This document shows positions 29,055 through 37,154 of a DNA stretch of 64,000 nt, piece after piece. Each line of letters begins with the position of its first letter. Position 1 is the first letter of the stretch. Both the position numbers and the translations under genes were made by a program. Origin of the DNA: Afipia sp. (GTDB lineage Bacteria; Pseudomonadota; Alphaproteobacteria; Rhizobiales; Xanthobacteraceae); the NCBI GenBank assembly GCA_017308575.1, contig JAFKEQ010000001.1, forward strand, positions 434,001 to 498,000, in the 5' to 3' direction. The notes beneath the pieces were generated by a model. The model worked only from the letters and a program-made list of their open reading frames with translations. It was not told the origin of the DNA and did no database searches.

Positions 29055-29459
29055 ATGAAAACATCAGCCGCTGTTCTTGCCGTCGCGTTGCTGGCCGCTG
29101 CGCCCGCAACGGCCGAATCTTCTAAGGTTATGGACCCGCGCTTTGCCGCCAGCCTGAAGAAGCTCGATCCCGACACCCGGCTGGAGCAGGTCTGTGATCT
29201 CGAGGCCATGAACCGGATTGCCCGCGATCCCAATCCGTATCGCCCCGACCGTGCCAAGACCGATGTGATCTCCCATCCCTCGCACAGGGGTGACACCGTC
29301 ACCGGCAAGGGCGGCGCGTTCCGCAGCAAGGGCCGCTGGTATTCGTTCTCCTTCACCTGCAAGGGGTCGCCGGACCACATGTCGGTGCAGGCTTTCAGCT
29401 ACAAGATCGGCGACCCGATTCCGGAATCGAAATGGGCGGCGCTGGGGCTGTGGCGCTAG
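29055..29459 (+). CDS. DUF930 domain secreted protein
   Basis: 134 residues. Signal peptide: MKTSAAVLAVALLAAAPATA, cleavage before ESSKVM. The mature protein carries the DUF930 signature: LKKLDPDTRLEQVCDLEAM, NPYRPDRAKTDVI, KGGAFRSKGRWYSFSFTCKG. Two cysteines (VCDLEAM, FTCKG) probably form a disulphide in the periplasm. Function unknown; the family is alphaproteobacterial. It follows tRNA-Leu on the same strand and could share its transcript. Confidence 0.88.
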   Translation: MKTSAAVLAVALLAAAPATAESSKVMDPRFAASLKKLDPDTRLEQVCDLEAMNRIARDPNPYRPDRAKTDVISHPSHRGDTVTGKGGAFRSKGRWYSFSFTCKGSPDHMSVQAFSYKIGDPIPESKWAALGLWR

Positions 29460-29554
29460 GATAGTGAGCCGTCCGCCCTCGTCGCGGACGGATTTGGGCG
29501 ATAGTTTAGGCCCATCGATTCGACCGTGATCTGACAACGAGAGTTTTGCCAACC

Positions 29555-30169
29555 ATGACCATCCGCCTGCATCGCGGCGACCTGCCGGATCTTTCGCGCT
29601 ACACGCAGTCGGTCGCGATCGACACCGAAACGCTCGGCCTCAATCCGCACCGCGACCGGCTCTGCGTGGTCCAGTTGTCCAACGGCGACGGCACTGCGGA
29701 CGTGGTGCAGATTCCCGCCGGTCACACCGACGCGCCGAACCTGAAGAAGCTGCTCGGCGATCCGAACGTCACCAAGATCTTCCACTTCGCGCGGTTCGAT
29801 CTCGCCGTTCTGTTTCACGCCTTCGGCGTGATGCCCGAGCCGGTCTACTGCACCAAGATCGTTTCGCGTCTTGTGCGCACCTATACCGACCGCCATGGCC
29901 TGAAGGACCTCGTGCGCGAAGTGCTCGGCGTCGATCTGTCGAAGCAGCAGCAGTCGAGCGACTGGGGCGCAGCGACGCTGACCGACGCGCAGCTCACCTA
30001 CGCGGCCTCCGATGTGCTGCACCTGCATGCGCTGCGCGAAAAGCTCGACGTCATGCTGGCGCGCGAGAATCGCGAGGAGCTGGCGGCGGCCTGCTTCCGG
30101 TTCCTGCCGACCCGCGCCAGGCTCGACCTCTCGGGCTGGGAAAACGACGATATTTTCGCCCACTCATAA
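29555..30169 (+). CDS. rnd: Ribonuclease D (short form)
   Basis: 204 residues with only the DEDDy 3'-5' exonuclease domain: Exo I AIDTETLGL, Exo II KIFHFARFDLAVL, Exo III YAASDVLHLHAL with the tyrosine variant. The HRDC domains of E. coli RNase D (about 375 residues) are absent, as is usual in Alphaproteobacteria. The predicted role is tRNA and small-RNA 3' maturation. ATG 29555 is preferred to a TTG at 29546. Confidence 0.93.
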   Translation: MTIRLHRGDLPDLSRYTQSVAIDTETLGLNPHRDRLCVVQLSNGDGTADVVQIPAGHTDAPNLKKLLGDPNVTKIFHFARFDLAVLFHAFGVMPEPVYCTKIVSRLVRTYTDRHGLKDLVREVLGVDLSKQQQSSDWGAATLTDAQLTYAASDVLHLHALREKLDVMLARENREELAAACFRFLPTRARLDLSGWENDDIFAHS

Positions 30170-30324
30170 TCTCGCCCTTTGCAGCCAGGTTTGCCCGGTT
30201 TCCGTCACTTTTCTGCTCTTTCCCACGTGTCTCAATAAGTCCCTGATCGGGCGTGACAAACGGGCGGGCTGCCAAAAGCGGCCTGATCGCGTAAGATCGG
30301 GTCTTTCACGCCTCGGAGCGGACG

Positions 30325-31005
30325 TTGTCTTCCATTCAGGGCCAGAGCTATCAGGCTGCCGCGGATGCGCGCTTCGCCCGTGCGAAGCGGCACAGCCGCC
30401 GCGTGCGCCAGTTGCGTCTGGCCGTGCCGCTGCTGGTGGCCGCGTCGCTGCTCACCATCGTCGGCGTGTCGCTGTTCAATCCGTTCCGGCTGCTGTCGGC
30501 GCTGCCGATCGACATCGGCAAGCTCGGCGTGTCCGGCACCAGGATCACGATGGACTCGCCGCATCTCGCAGGCTTCACGCCGGATCAGCGGCCTTACGAA
30601 TTGTGGGCGCAGTCCGCGGTGCAGGACGTGACGCGCCCGAACAATGTCGAATTGCATGAGCTGCGCGCGAAGGTGCAGATGGAAGACAAAACCAATCTCA
30701 GCATGGACGCGCGCACCGGACTGTTCGACACCAAGACCCAGATTCTTGACCTGAAGGAAAACATCTTCCTGCAATCCAGCACGGGCTACGAGGCGCGGCT
30801 GACGCAGGCGGCCGTCGATATGGCGGCAGGCACGGTATCGTCGGATGAGCCGGTGGCGGTGAAGCTGCTCAACGGCACGCTCGATGCCAATGCACTCAGA
30901 ATCACTGAAAACGGCGCGCTGGTGCGCTTTGAAGGCGGAGTATCGATGGTGCTGATTCCGGAAAACGCGAACGCCGCTCCGGCACAGGACGCAGCCACAC
31001 GATGA
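30325..31005 (+). CDS. lptC: LPS export periplasmic-bridge component LptC
   Basis: 226 residues, bitopic inner-membrane protein: a cytoplasmic basic N-terminus, one transmembrane helix (LAVPLLVAASLLTIVGVSLF), then a periplasmic beta-jellyroll (GFTPDQRPYELWAQSAVQD, DKTNLSMDARTGLFDTKTQ, LNGTLDANALRI). It passes LPS from the LptBFG transporter to LptA. The start is TTG at 30325 with GGAG 7 bases upstream. ATGA overlaps the lptA start, so the two are translationally coupled. Confidence 0.93.
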   Translation: MSSIQGQSYQAAADARFARAKRHSRRVRQLRLAVPLLVAASLLTIVGVSLFNPFRLLSALPIDIGKLGVSGTRITMDSPHLAGFTPDQRPYELWAQSAVQDVTRPNNVELHELRAKVQMEDKTNLSMDARTGLFDTKTQILDLKENIFLQSSTGYEARLTQAAVDMAAGTVSSDEPVAVKLLNGTLDANALRITENGALVRFEGGVSMVLIPENANAAPAQDAATR

Positions 31006-31715
31006 TCCGTAACATCATGAAGATCGATTCTTTCAAGACGCGGGCGGCTGTGCGCGGCGCTGTCATTGCCGTGGTGGCGATGATCGTCTGCGCGGCAGGC
31101 GACGCGCGCGCGCAAAGCACCGCGACCGGCGTGCCCAATGCGATGCAGGGATTCTCGCAGAACCGCGACAAGCCGATCCAGATCAACGCGGCGACGCTGG
31201 AGATGCGCGACAAGGACAAGGCCGCGACCTTCAGCGGCAATGTGAAAGTCGTGCAGGGCGACACCACCATGCTCTGCAAGACGCTGGTCGTGTTCTACGA
31301 CAACGATCAGAGCGATCCGAAGAAGCCCGCGATGAAATCCTCGACGCCGGGGCCGGGCGGCAGTTCGTCGATCCGCAAGCTCGAAGCCAAGGGCGGCGTC
31401 ACGGTCACGCAGAAGGATTCGACGGTGACCGGCGATCGCGGCGTCTTCGACATGCGCGCCAACACCGTGACCATGTTCGGCAACGTGCTGCTGACCAAGG
31501 AAAAGAACGTGCTGCGCGGCGATCGCCTTGTGGTCGATCTCACCACCGGCGTGTCCCGTGTCGAATCGGATGGCCAGCGCGGCGTGTCGGGAATCTTCCA
31601 GGCGTCGCCCAGCAAGCAGGGCGGCGGTTCGGACGGCGCGCCATCGTCATCGAACGCGCCCGGAAAGCCGCTCAAGCTCAATGGTTTGCCGAAGGGATCG
31701 AAGCGCAGTGGTTGA
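31002..31715 (+). CDS. lptA: LPS transport periplasmic protein LptA
   Basis: 237 residues: a signal peptide (AVIAVVAMIVCAAGDARAQ, cleaved near ARAQ), then the OstA/LptA jellyroll (DKPIQINAATLEMRDKDKAA, FSGNVKVVQGDTTMLCKTLV, GNVLLTKEKNVLRGDRLVVDL). LptA forms the periplasmic bridge between LptC and the outer-membrane LptD. A 25-residue insertion rich in Pro/Ser/Gly (DPKKPAMKSSTPGPGGSSS) interrupts the fold around residue 105, and the tail is Ser/Gly/Pro-rich. Four-base overlap with lptC. Confidence 0.94.
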   Translation: MIRNIMKIDSFKTRAAVRGAVIAVVAMIVCAAGDARAQSTATGVPNAMQGFSQNRDKPIQINAATLEMRDKDKAATFSGNVKVVQGDTTMLCKTLVVFYDNDQSDPKKPAMKSSTPGPGGSSSIRKLEAKGGVTVTQKDSTVTGDRGVFDMRANTVTMFGNVLLTKEKNVLRGDRLVVDLTTGVSRVESDGQRGVSGIFQASPSKQGGGSDGAPSSSNAPGKPLKLNGLPKGSKRSG

Positions 31716-32007
31716 ACCGGCTGCTGTGAGCCTGTATCACCCGGCCCCCGGACATTTTGGGATGGGCAAGCGGCCCATGCTGCATCATGCTAGTGTCCTG
31801 AATCCGAAGTTCGCTTCATTTCGCAGCGCGCTCCGCAGCGAACTTCGGATTCAAAGGGACACTAGAAGTTATGATTCGAGTGTGGTTTTGGTTCGCAAGC
31901 CCGCAAAAGAATGAGCCGCAGACATGGTGCGGACTTGCGAACCACCACACTCGGGTCACCACCCGGGCTGATTTGAACAGACTGACCCCAAGGCTGATCT
32001 GAACACC
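31716..32007. other. Gap between lptA and lptB
   Basis: Nearly 300 bases that contain repeat F copy 2 and then a short stretch with no coding potential. It breaks up a group that is compact in most relatives, so lptB may need its own promoter. Confidence 0.6.
31791..31953. repeat. MITE-like compound repeat family F, copy 2 (complete)
   Basis: First inverted repeat: TAGTGTCC TGAATCCGAAGTTCGC pairs with GCGAACTTCGGATTC..GGACACTA (31791-31865). Second: GAGTGTGGTTTTGGTTCGCA pairs with TTGCGAACCACCACACTC (31877-31951). The outer ends of the first stem are TAGTGTCC / GGACACTA. No open frame inside. It is the best-preserved copy in the window. Confidence 0.85.
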
Positions 32008-33123
32008 ATGGTCGATCTCCTGCGCATCTTTCGTCGTCAAGGCCCGGCGCGGGGACGGCAGGGATTCGCGCGCTCGCAGCAGGAGCAGCCGCGCCGGGAC
32101 ATCACCTCGCTGGCCGGGCGCATGGGCGACATCTTTCGATCGGCGGTCGGTGAAAAGCCGTTGGCAAAACAGGATGCGCCGCGTGAGGCCGCGCCTGCGC
32201 CGGTGCGGCGTGAAGCCGCCGTGATGACGGTGCCGCGTGATCCGCCTGCGCTTGCGCCCGAAGTGGCGTCCGCCTTCACCCACGACGCGCCGCCGATCCC
32301 GCGCAACCTGCCGCGCGATCCGTCGACACGGACGCCGCCGCGCGAGAGCGCGCCGCGTCAGCGCATCGCGAATGGCGCGCAGGCTCCGCGTGTGCAGCCT
32401 GCCGGCTATCTCGCCATTCACGGCGTCGAGAAAAGTTTCGGCACGCGCAAGATCGTGCACGGCGTCAGTCTTTACGTGCGGCGCGGCGAGGCCGTCGGCA
32501 TTCTCGGACCGAATGGCGCGGGCAAGACCACCTGCTTCTACATGATCACCGGGTTGATCAAGCCGGACCGTGGCCGGGTCGAACTCGACGGCCACGACGT
32601 CACGCAGCTTCCGATGTATCAGCGCGCGCGGCTTGGCATCGGCTATCTGCCGCAGGAAGCCTCGATCTTTCGCGGGCTGAGCGTGGAGGACAATATCCGC
32701 GCCGTGCTTGAAGTCGCGGAGCCCGACAAGCGCAAGCGCGAGCGCGAACTGGATTCGCTGCTCGAGGAATTCAACATCACGCGGCTGCGCAAGTCGCCGT
32801 CCATCGCGCTGTCCGGCGGCGAGCGGCGTCGCGTCGAAATCGCGCGCGCGCTGGCCTCGCGCCCGAGCTACATGCTGCTCGACGAGCCGTTCGCGGGCAT
32901 CGATCCGATCGCGGTGGGCGATATTCAGCAGCTCGTGCGGCATCTCACCGGCCGCGGCATCGGCGTGCTGATCACCGACCACAATGTTCGCGAAACGCTC
33001 GGTCTCACCGATCGCGCCTACATCGTCTATGCGGGCGAGGTCCTGACCGAAGGTAGCCCGGAAGAGATCGTCAACGATCCGGATGTCCGCCGTCTCTATC
33101 TCGGCGAAGAGTTCAGGCTCTAG
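32008..33123 (+). CDS. lptB: LPS export ABC transporter ATP-binding protein LptB with long N-terminal extension
   Basis: 371 residues; the ATPase that powers LPS extraction with LptF/LptG. The ATPase domain begins near residue 133 (YLAIHGVEKSFGTRKIVHGV) and is complete: Walker A GPNGAGKTT (167-175), Q-loop YLPQEASIFRGLSV, signature LSGGERRRVEIARAL, Walker B YMLLDEPF, and the H-loop ITDHNVRETL. The first 130 residues are a Pro/Arg/Ala-rich low-complexity extension (QEQPRRDITSLAGRMGD, PRDPPALAPEVASAF) absent from typical LptB (about 240 residues). No good internal start and ribosome site is evident. The stop codon TAG is the first three bases of repeat F copy 3. Confidence 0.95.
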   Translation: MVDLLRIFRRQGPARGRQGFARSQQEQPRRDITSLAGRMGDIFRSAVGEKPLAKQDAPREAAPAPVRREAAVMTVPRDPPALAPEVASAFTHDAPPIPRNLPRDPSTRTPPRESAPRQRIANGAQAPRVQPAGYLAIHGVEKSFGTRKIVHGVSLYVRRGEAVGILGPNGAGKTTCFYMITGLIKPDRGRVELDGHDVTQLPMYQRARLGIGYLPQEASIFRGLSVEDNIRAVLEVAEPDKRKRERELDSLLEEFNITRLRKSPSIALSGGERRRVEIARALASRPSYMLLDEPFAGIDPIAVGDIQQLVRHLTGRGIGVLITDHNVRETLGLTDRAYIVYAGEVLTEGSPEEIVNDPDVRRLYLGEEFRL

Positions 33124-33191
33124 TGTCCTGAATTCGAAGTTCGCTTCATTTCGCAGTGCGCTCCATAGCGGACTTGCGAACTACCACACTA
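33121..33191. repeat. Repeat family F, copy 3 (internally deleted)
   Basis: TAGTGTCCTGAATTCGAAGT TCGCTTCATTTCGCAG matches the left arm of copy 2; GGACTTGCGAACTACCACACTA matches the right end of its second palindrome. The middle (about 90 bases) is missing. The leading TAG is the stop codon of lptB. Confidence 0.8.
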
Positions 33192-33306
33192 GCCTGCGGC
33201 CGCGGCGATGCTGCACTCCTGAATTTTCAAAACGTCAAGACGTGTACAAGCTCTCCGGAAAGAGCTAAGCAAGAAACGGACCATTTTTGGTGCCGGAGCC
33301 GTCTTT

Positions 33307-34935
33307 ATGGCGCTAACGCAGAGACTTGAATTTCGCCAGACGCAGTCGCTGGTAATGACGCCGCAGCTGATGCAGGCGATCAAGCTGCTGCAACTGTCGA
33401 ATCTCGATCTGGTGGCGTTCGTCGAGGACGAACTTGAGCGCAATCCTCTGCTGGAGCGCGCGGATCAGGACGGCAGCCCGGACCGCGAGCGGGAACCTGC
33501 AGCCTCGGCGGATTACGCCGAGGGTGATGATGCGGGATTTTCTGGCGGCGAGGGTGAGGCGGCCGCCGGGGCGTTCGAGCCCGGCGCCGAGGAATGGATG
33601 GCGCCCGATCTCGGCAGCCGCGCCGAAATCGAGCAGACCCTCGACACCGGCATGGAGAACGTCTTTCCCGAAGAGCCGGCCGATGCTGCTGCGCGCGCGG
33701 CGCAGGATGCCGCGCCGACTGCTTACACGGAATGGGGCGGCGGGGCTTCCAACGACGACGACTACAATCTCGAAGCCTTCGTCGCAGCCGAGACCACGCT
33801 GAGCGGTCATCTTGCCGAGCAGCTAGCCGTCGCCTTTCCAGATCCCGCGCGCCGCATGATCGGGCAGTACCTGATCGATCTTGTCGATGACGCGGGCTAT
33901 GTCCCTGCCGACCTCGGCGACGCCCATGAGAAGCTCGGGACCTCGCGTGAGGACGTCGAAGCCGTGCTCGCGGTGCTGCAGACTTTCGATCCGCCCGGCG
34001 TGTGCGCGCGAAATCTGAGCGAGTGCCTTGCCATCCAGTTGCGCGAACGCGATCGCTACGATCCGGCGATGCAAGCGCTGGTCGAGAATCTCGATCTCCT
34101 GGCGAAGCGTGACATCGCGGCGCTGCGCAAGATCTGCGGCGTCGATGACGAAGACATCGCCGACATGATCAGCGAGATTCGTCATCTCGATCCGAAACCC
34201 GGCTTGCGATTCGGATCGGCGCGGACGCAGAGCGTTGTGCCGGATGTTTATGTTCGTCCCGGCCCGGACGGCGGATGGCATGTGGAGCTGAACAGCGACA
34301 CGCTGCCGAAGGTACTGGTCAATCAGACCTACTATTCGCAACTGTCCAAGACCATCCGCAAGGACGGCGACAAATCCTATTTCACCGATTGCCTGCAGAA
34401 TGCGACCTGGCTGGTGCGCGCGCTGGATCAACGCGCCCGGACGATCCTGAAAGTCGCGACCGAAATCGTGCGCCAGCAGGACGGTTTCTTCACGCAGGGC
34501 GTGGCGCATCTGCGGCCGCTGAATCTCAAGACCGTCGCCGACGCAATCCAGATGCACGAATCGACAGTGTCCCGCGTCACCGCCAACAAATACATGGCGA
34601 CGAATCGCGGCACGTTCGAACTGAAATATTTCTTCACCGCCTCCATCGCGTCGGCGGATGGCGGCGATGCGCATTCCGCCGAAGCCGTGCGGCACCGCAT
34701 CAAACTGCTGATCGATGCCGAAAGCCCGAATGCCATTCTCTCGGACGACACCATCGTGGAACGTTTGCGTGCCGATGGCATTGACATCGCGCGTCGCACG
34801 GTCGCGAAATACCGTGAGGCCATGCGTATTCCCTCGTCCGTGCAGCGCCGCCGCGACAAGCAGAGCATGCTTGGCACCGCGCTGACGTCGTCGTCTTCGA
34901 CTACGGATCGGTCCCGCGACACAGCAACCGCTTGA
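33307..34935 (+). CDS. rpoN: RNA polymerase sigma-54 factor
   Basis: 542 residues. The glutamine/leucine-rich activator-contact region I is QRLEFRQTQSLVMTPQLMQA and IKLLQLSNLDLVAFVEDEL. An acidic region II of about 120 residues follows. The core-binding domain (PARRMIGQYLIDLVDDAGYV) comes next, then the helix-turn-helix (NLKTVADAIQMHESTVSRVT) and the RpoN box ARRTVAKYREAMRIPSS at the C-terminus. It directs nitrogen and other enhancer-dependent genes. hpf and ptsN follow, the classical rpoN neighbourhood. Confidence 0.99.
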   Translation: MALTQRLEFRQTQSLVMTPQLMQAIKLLQLSNLDLVAFVEDELERNPLLERADQDGSPDREREPAASADYAEGDDAGFSGGEGEAAAGAFEPGAEEWMAPDLGSRAEIEQTLDTGMENVFPEEPADAAARAAQDAAPTAYTEWGGGASNDDDYNLEAFVAAETTLSGHLAEQLAVAFPDPARRMIGQYLIDLVDDAGYVPADLGDAHEKLGTSREDVEAVLAVLQTFDPPGVCARNLSECLAIQLRERDRYDPAMQALVENLDLLAKRDIAALRKICGVDDEDIADMISEIRHLDPKPGLRFGSARTQSVVPDVYVRPGPDGGWHVELNSDTLPKVLVNQTYYSQLSKTIRKDGDKSYFTDCLQNATWLVRALDQRARTILKVATEIVRQQDGFFTQGVAHLRPLNLKTVADAIQMHESTVSRVTANKYMATNRGTFELKYFFTASIASADGGDAHSAEAVRHRIKLLIDAESPNAILSDDTIVERLRADGIDIARRTVAKYREAMRIPSSVQRRRDKQSMLGTALTSSSSTTDRSRDTATA

Positions 34936-35003
34936 CGGCGCGCTCAAGAAGCGGAACGCTCCTATCTCCGAACTGCAATTTGACGAAGCAAGTGAGGAAA
35001 GAC

Positions 35004-35618
35004 ATGACCCTGCGGATTTCAGGAAAAAGTATCAGCATTGGCGAAGCCATCCGTGATCGCGTCAGCGAGCGCACGGACGAAGTGCTGCGCAAGTATTTCG
35101 ACGGCAACTATTCCGGTCACATCACACTCAGCAAGGATGGCTTCGGTTTCCGTACCGACTGCGCGCTTCATCTCGATTCGGGAATCACGCTGGAGGCCGA
35201 CGCCATGGCGGCGGACGCCTATGCAAGCGCCGACCAGGCGCTGCTGATGATCGAGAAGCGACTGCGCCGCTACAAGAGCCGGCTGAAGGATCGCTCCGCG
35301 CGCAAGGCCTATGCGGCGAACGCCGCGCTGGCGGACATCAACGGCGCGGCGCTCGATGCGCCCAGCTATGTCATCGAGGCGCCCTCGCATGAGGATGAAG
35401 ACACCAGCGAGTTCAACCCGGTCATCATCGCCGAGGCCACGACCTCGCTGCGGCGCTTTTCCGTAAGCGAAGCGGTGATGGAACTGGACCTTACCGGCGC
35501 GCCGGTCGTTGTCTTCCAGCACGGCTCGAGCGGCCGGGTGAACGTGATTTACCGGCGGCCGGACGGTAATGTGGGCTGGGTCGATCCCCCGGCGATCTCC
35601 GATCCGGTTCGCCACTGA
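35004..35618 (+). CDS. hpf: Ribosome hibernation promoting factor, long form
   Basis: 204 residues: an N-terminal RaiA/HPF domain (LRISGKSISIGEAIRDRVSE, YFDGNYSGHITLSKDGFGF, EADAMAADAYASADQALLMI) and a C-terminal dimerisation domain (LRRFSVSEAVMELDLTGAPV, VNVIYRRPDGNVGWVDPP), so it is the long type that dimerises 70S ribosomes to 100S. ATG 35004 has AGGAAA upstream. It is placed between rpoN and ptsN, as in many Proteobacteria. Confidence 0.96.
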   Translation: MTLRISGKSISIGEAIRDRVSERTDEVLRKYFDGNYSGHITLSKDGFGFRTDCALHLDSGITLEADAMAADAYASADQALLMIEKRLRRYKSRLKDRSARKAYAANAALADINGAALDAPSYVIEAPSHEDEDTSEFNPVIIAEATTSLRRFSVSEAVMELDLTGAPVVVFQHGSSGRVNVIYRRPDGNVGWVDPPAISDPVRH

Positions 35619-35630
35619 GAGAGGCGGCCA

Positions 35631-35659
35631 TTGACGCCTTCGGCGTGTCTAACTATGGT
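35631..35659 (+). promoter_or_regulatory. Candidate sigma-70 promoter before ptsN
   Basis: TTGACG (35631-35636), 17-base spacer, TATGGT (35654-35659), followed by a short hairpin (GTCCGCAG / CTGCGGGC) in the leader. The match is moderate. It would give ptsN a transcript of its own in addition to readthrough from hpf. Confidence 0.4.
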
Positions 35660-35768
35660 CCGCAGCCTTTCGGGACTGCGGGCCAGATTAGCCTCCCGAA
35701 GCCCTTGACGATGCACGGTCTGAGACCGGGTTTCTAAGATTCACCAACGGCTTAACTTACCCCTCGGC

Positions 35769-36236
35769 ATGTTCATGACGATTACCGACCTTGTCGCACC
35801 CGAGGCGATCATTCCTGCGTTGAAAGTCAACAGCAAGAAGCAGGCGCTTCAGGAACTCGCCGCGCGTGCCGCCGTTCTCACCGGACAGAACGAGCGATCG
35901 ATCTTCGAAGTGCTGCTGCAGCGGGAAAAGCTGGGCACCACGGCGGTGGGCTATGGCGTTGCGATTCCGCACGGCAAGCTGCCGAAGCTTGAGAAGCTGT
36001 CGGGCCTGTTTGCGCGTCTGGAACGTCCGATCGATTTCGAGGCAATGGACGGGCAGCCGGTGGATCTCGTGTTCCTGCTGCTGGCGCCGGAAGGCGCAGG
36101 CGCGGATCATCTGAAGGCGCTGGCGCGCATTGCGCGCCTGCTGCGCGATCAGGACATCGCCAAGAAGCTGCGCGCCTCGCGCGATGCAGAGGCGCTGTAT
36201 TCGGTGCTGGCGCTGCCGCCGGCGACCGCTGCTTAA
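35769..36236 (+). CDS. ptsN: PTS-Ntr EIIA nitrogen regulatory protein
   Basis: 155 residues (153 if started at the second ATG, 35775). A phosphotransferase EIIA domain of the fructose/mannitol type with the phosphorylated histidine in YGVAIPHGKLPKL (His66 counted from 35775). It receives phosphate from PtsP/NPr and regulates carbon-nitrogen balance and potassium transport rather than sugar uptake. ptsO (NPr) is not in this window. Its end is followed by a two-way terminator. Confidence 0.96.
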   Translation: MFMTITDLVAPEAIIPALKVNSKKQALQELAARAAVLTGQNERSIFEVLLQREKLGTTAVGYGVAIPHGKLPKLEKLSGLFARLERPIDFEAMDGQPVDLVFLLLAPEGAGADHLKALARIARLLRDQDIAKKLRASRDAEALYSVLALPPATAA

Positions 36237-36265
36237 GTCCTTCCGTTAACTATCCCGCAAACAAA

Positions 36266-36290
36266 AACGGCAGCGCGGGGCGCTGCCGTT
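36266..36290. terminator. Bidirectional terminator between ptsN and DUF1150 gene
   Basis: A perfect 11-pair stem, AACGGCAGCGC / GCGCTGCCGTT, with loop GGG. On the minus strand it runs into TTTTTGTTT, a good intrinsic terminator for the DUF1150 gene; on the plus strand it closes ptsN. Confidence 0.9.
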
Positions 36291-36321
36291 CGTTCAGTGC
36301 GCGTCGTGCGTGGACCGCGCG

Positions 36322-36585
36322 TCAGTGGACGCTGACGGTCTCCAGCTCGTTGCTCCATGCATTCGCGATCGCCGCTTCGCGGCTGTCGGTGAGCATGATC
36401 GGCGTGCCGTCGGCGGCGTGAAGCGCGAACAGCTTCAGGCCGGGCGCGATCTGCGGCGCCTGCGGGAAAAGCCCCGGCACGTCTTCCGAGCGAATCTGTT
36501 TGACGTAGGCGATGTGGCCTTCGCCGAGGGTTGCCAGCGTCTCAAGCGAGACGGCCGGTTCGAAGATGACGGTACCTTCAGTCAT
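36322..36585 (-). CDS. DUF1150 family protein
   Basis: 87 residues of the DUF1150 family: LETLATLGEGHIAYVKQIRS, IAPGLKLFALHAADGTPIML and DSREAAIANAWSNEL. It is small, soluble and restricted to Alphaproteobacteria. It lies 50 bases downstream of the small heat-shock gene on the same strand, so it is probably part of the same heat-induced transcript; this pairing is common in the group. No biochemical function known. Confidence 0.88.
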   Translation of the reverse strand: MTEGTVIFEPAVSLETLATLGEGHIAYVKQIRSEDVPGLFPQAPQIAPGLKLFALHAADGTPIMLTDSREAAIANAWSNELETVSVH

Positions 36586-36635
36586 GGTCTCGACTCCTTG
36601 CAGTTGTTAAGCGGTCGAGTCCGCTACTCGTTCCA

Positions 36636-37061
36636 TTATTCGTGTTCTTTGATGGCTATCGTCTTAACGACCCGTTCAGGCTCGGGACGAGCCAGATCGA
36701 TCGACAGCAAACCGTTCTTCAGGTCGGCGCCGATGACATACATCCCGTCCGCCAGCACGAAGGTGCGCTGGAAATGACGTGCGGCGATGCCGCGATGGAT
36801 GTACTGCCGGGTCTTGTCGTCCTGCTGGCGGCCCCGGATCACGAGCTGGTTTTCCTCGGTGGTGACATCGAGTTGGTCGCGCGTAAATCCTGCGACCGCC
36901 AGCGTGATCCGCAGGCGTTCGGGCTGGCCCTCTTCACGGCCGCACCGCTCGATGTTGTAAGGAGGATAACCGTCTGCGCCTTTCACGACGCGATCGAGCG
37001 CACGCTCGATTTCGTCGAATCCCAAAAGGAACGGTGACGATAACGAAGGAACACGAGACAT
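36636..37061 (-). CDS. Small heat-shock protein (Hsp20 / IbpA family)
   Basis: 141 residues; an ATP-independent holdase chaperone. The alpha-crystallin domain includes GYPPYNIERCGREEG, LRITLAVAGFTRDQLDVTTE, NQLVIRGRQQDDKTRQYIHR, and the terminal ISL-type contact motif appears as LLSIDLARPEPERV. ATG 37061 (MSRVPSLSSPFLLGFDEI) is chosen; its AGAGGA ribosome site is buried in a predicted ROSE-like hairpin and an RpoH-type promoter lies about 95 to 120 bases upstream. It is cotranscribed with the DUF1150 gene. Confidence 0.95.
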   Translation of the reverse strand: MSRVPSLSSPFLLGFDEIERALDRVVKGADGYPPYNIERCGREEGQPERLRITLAVAGFTRDQLDVTTEENQLVIRGRQQDDKTRQYIHRGIAARHFQRTFVLADGMYVIGADLKNGLLSIDLARPEPERVVKTIAIKEHE

Positions 37062-37150
37062 TCTCAAAGTCCTCTCGAAGCGACTTTGGGTCGGAGCCCT
37101 TTCGGCGCCCCTTCCTGGATTCCCGGTGCCCTTGCGGCACACCGGTTAAA
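37062..37150 (-). promoter_or_regulatory. ROSE-like RNA thermometer in the hsp20 leader
   Basis: On the minus strand the last hairpin before the start (37065-37088) is CAAAGUC-G-CU, loop, AG-GACUUUG. The ribosome site AGAGGA is paired with UCGCU, leaving one bulged G. This is the UYGCU / SD pairing with a bulged G that defines ROSE elements. Two further hairpins lie upstream: GUGCC/GGCAC with a GCAAG loop, and GGGGC-CC with a GAAA loop closed by GG-GCUCC. Total leader about 85 bases. ROSE elements were first described for rhizobial small heat-shock genes. Structure drawn by eye. Confidence 0.75.
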
Positions 37151-37154
37151 TTCA

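Noticed and set aside
28660-29058. Open frame covering tRNA-Leu
   Set aside because: It runs through a perfectly folded tRNA and its promoter.
36586-36635. Terminator between hsp20 and the DUF1150 gene
   Set aside because: No hairpin in the 50-base gap; the two genes appear to be cotranscribed.
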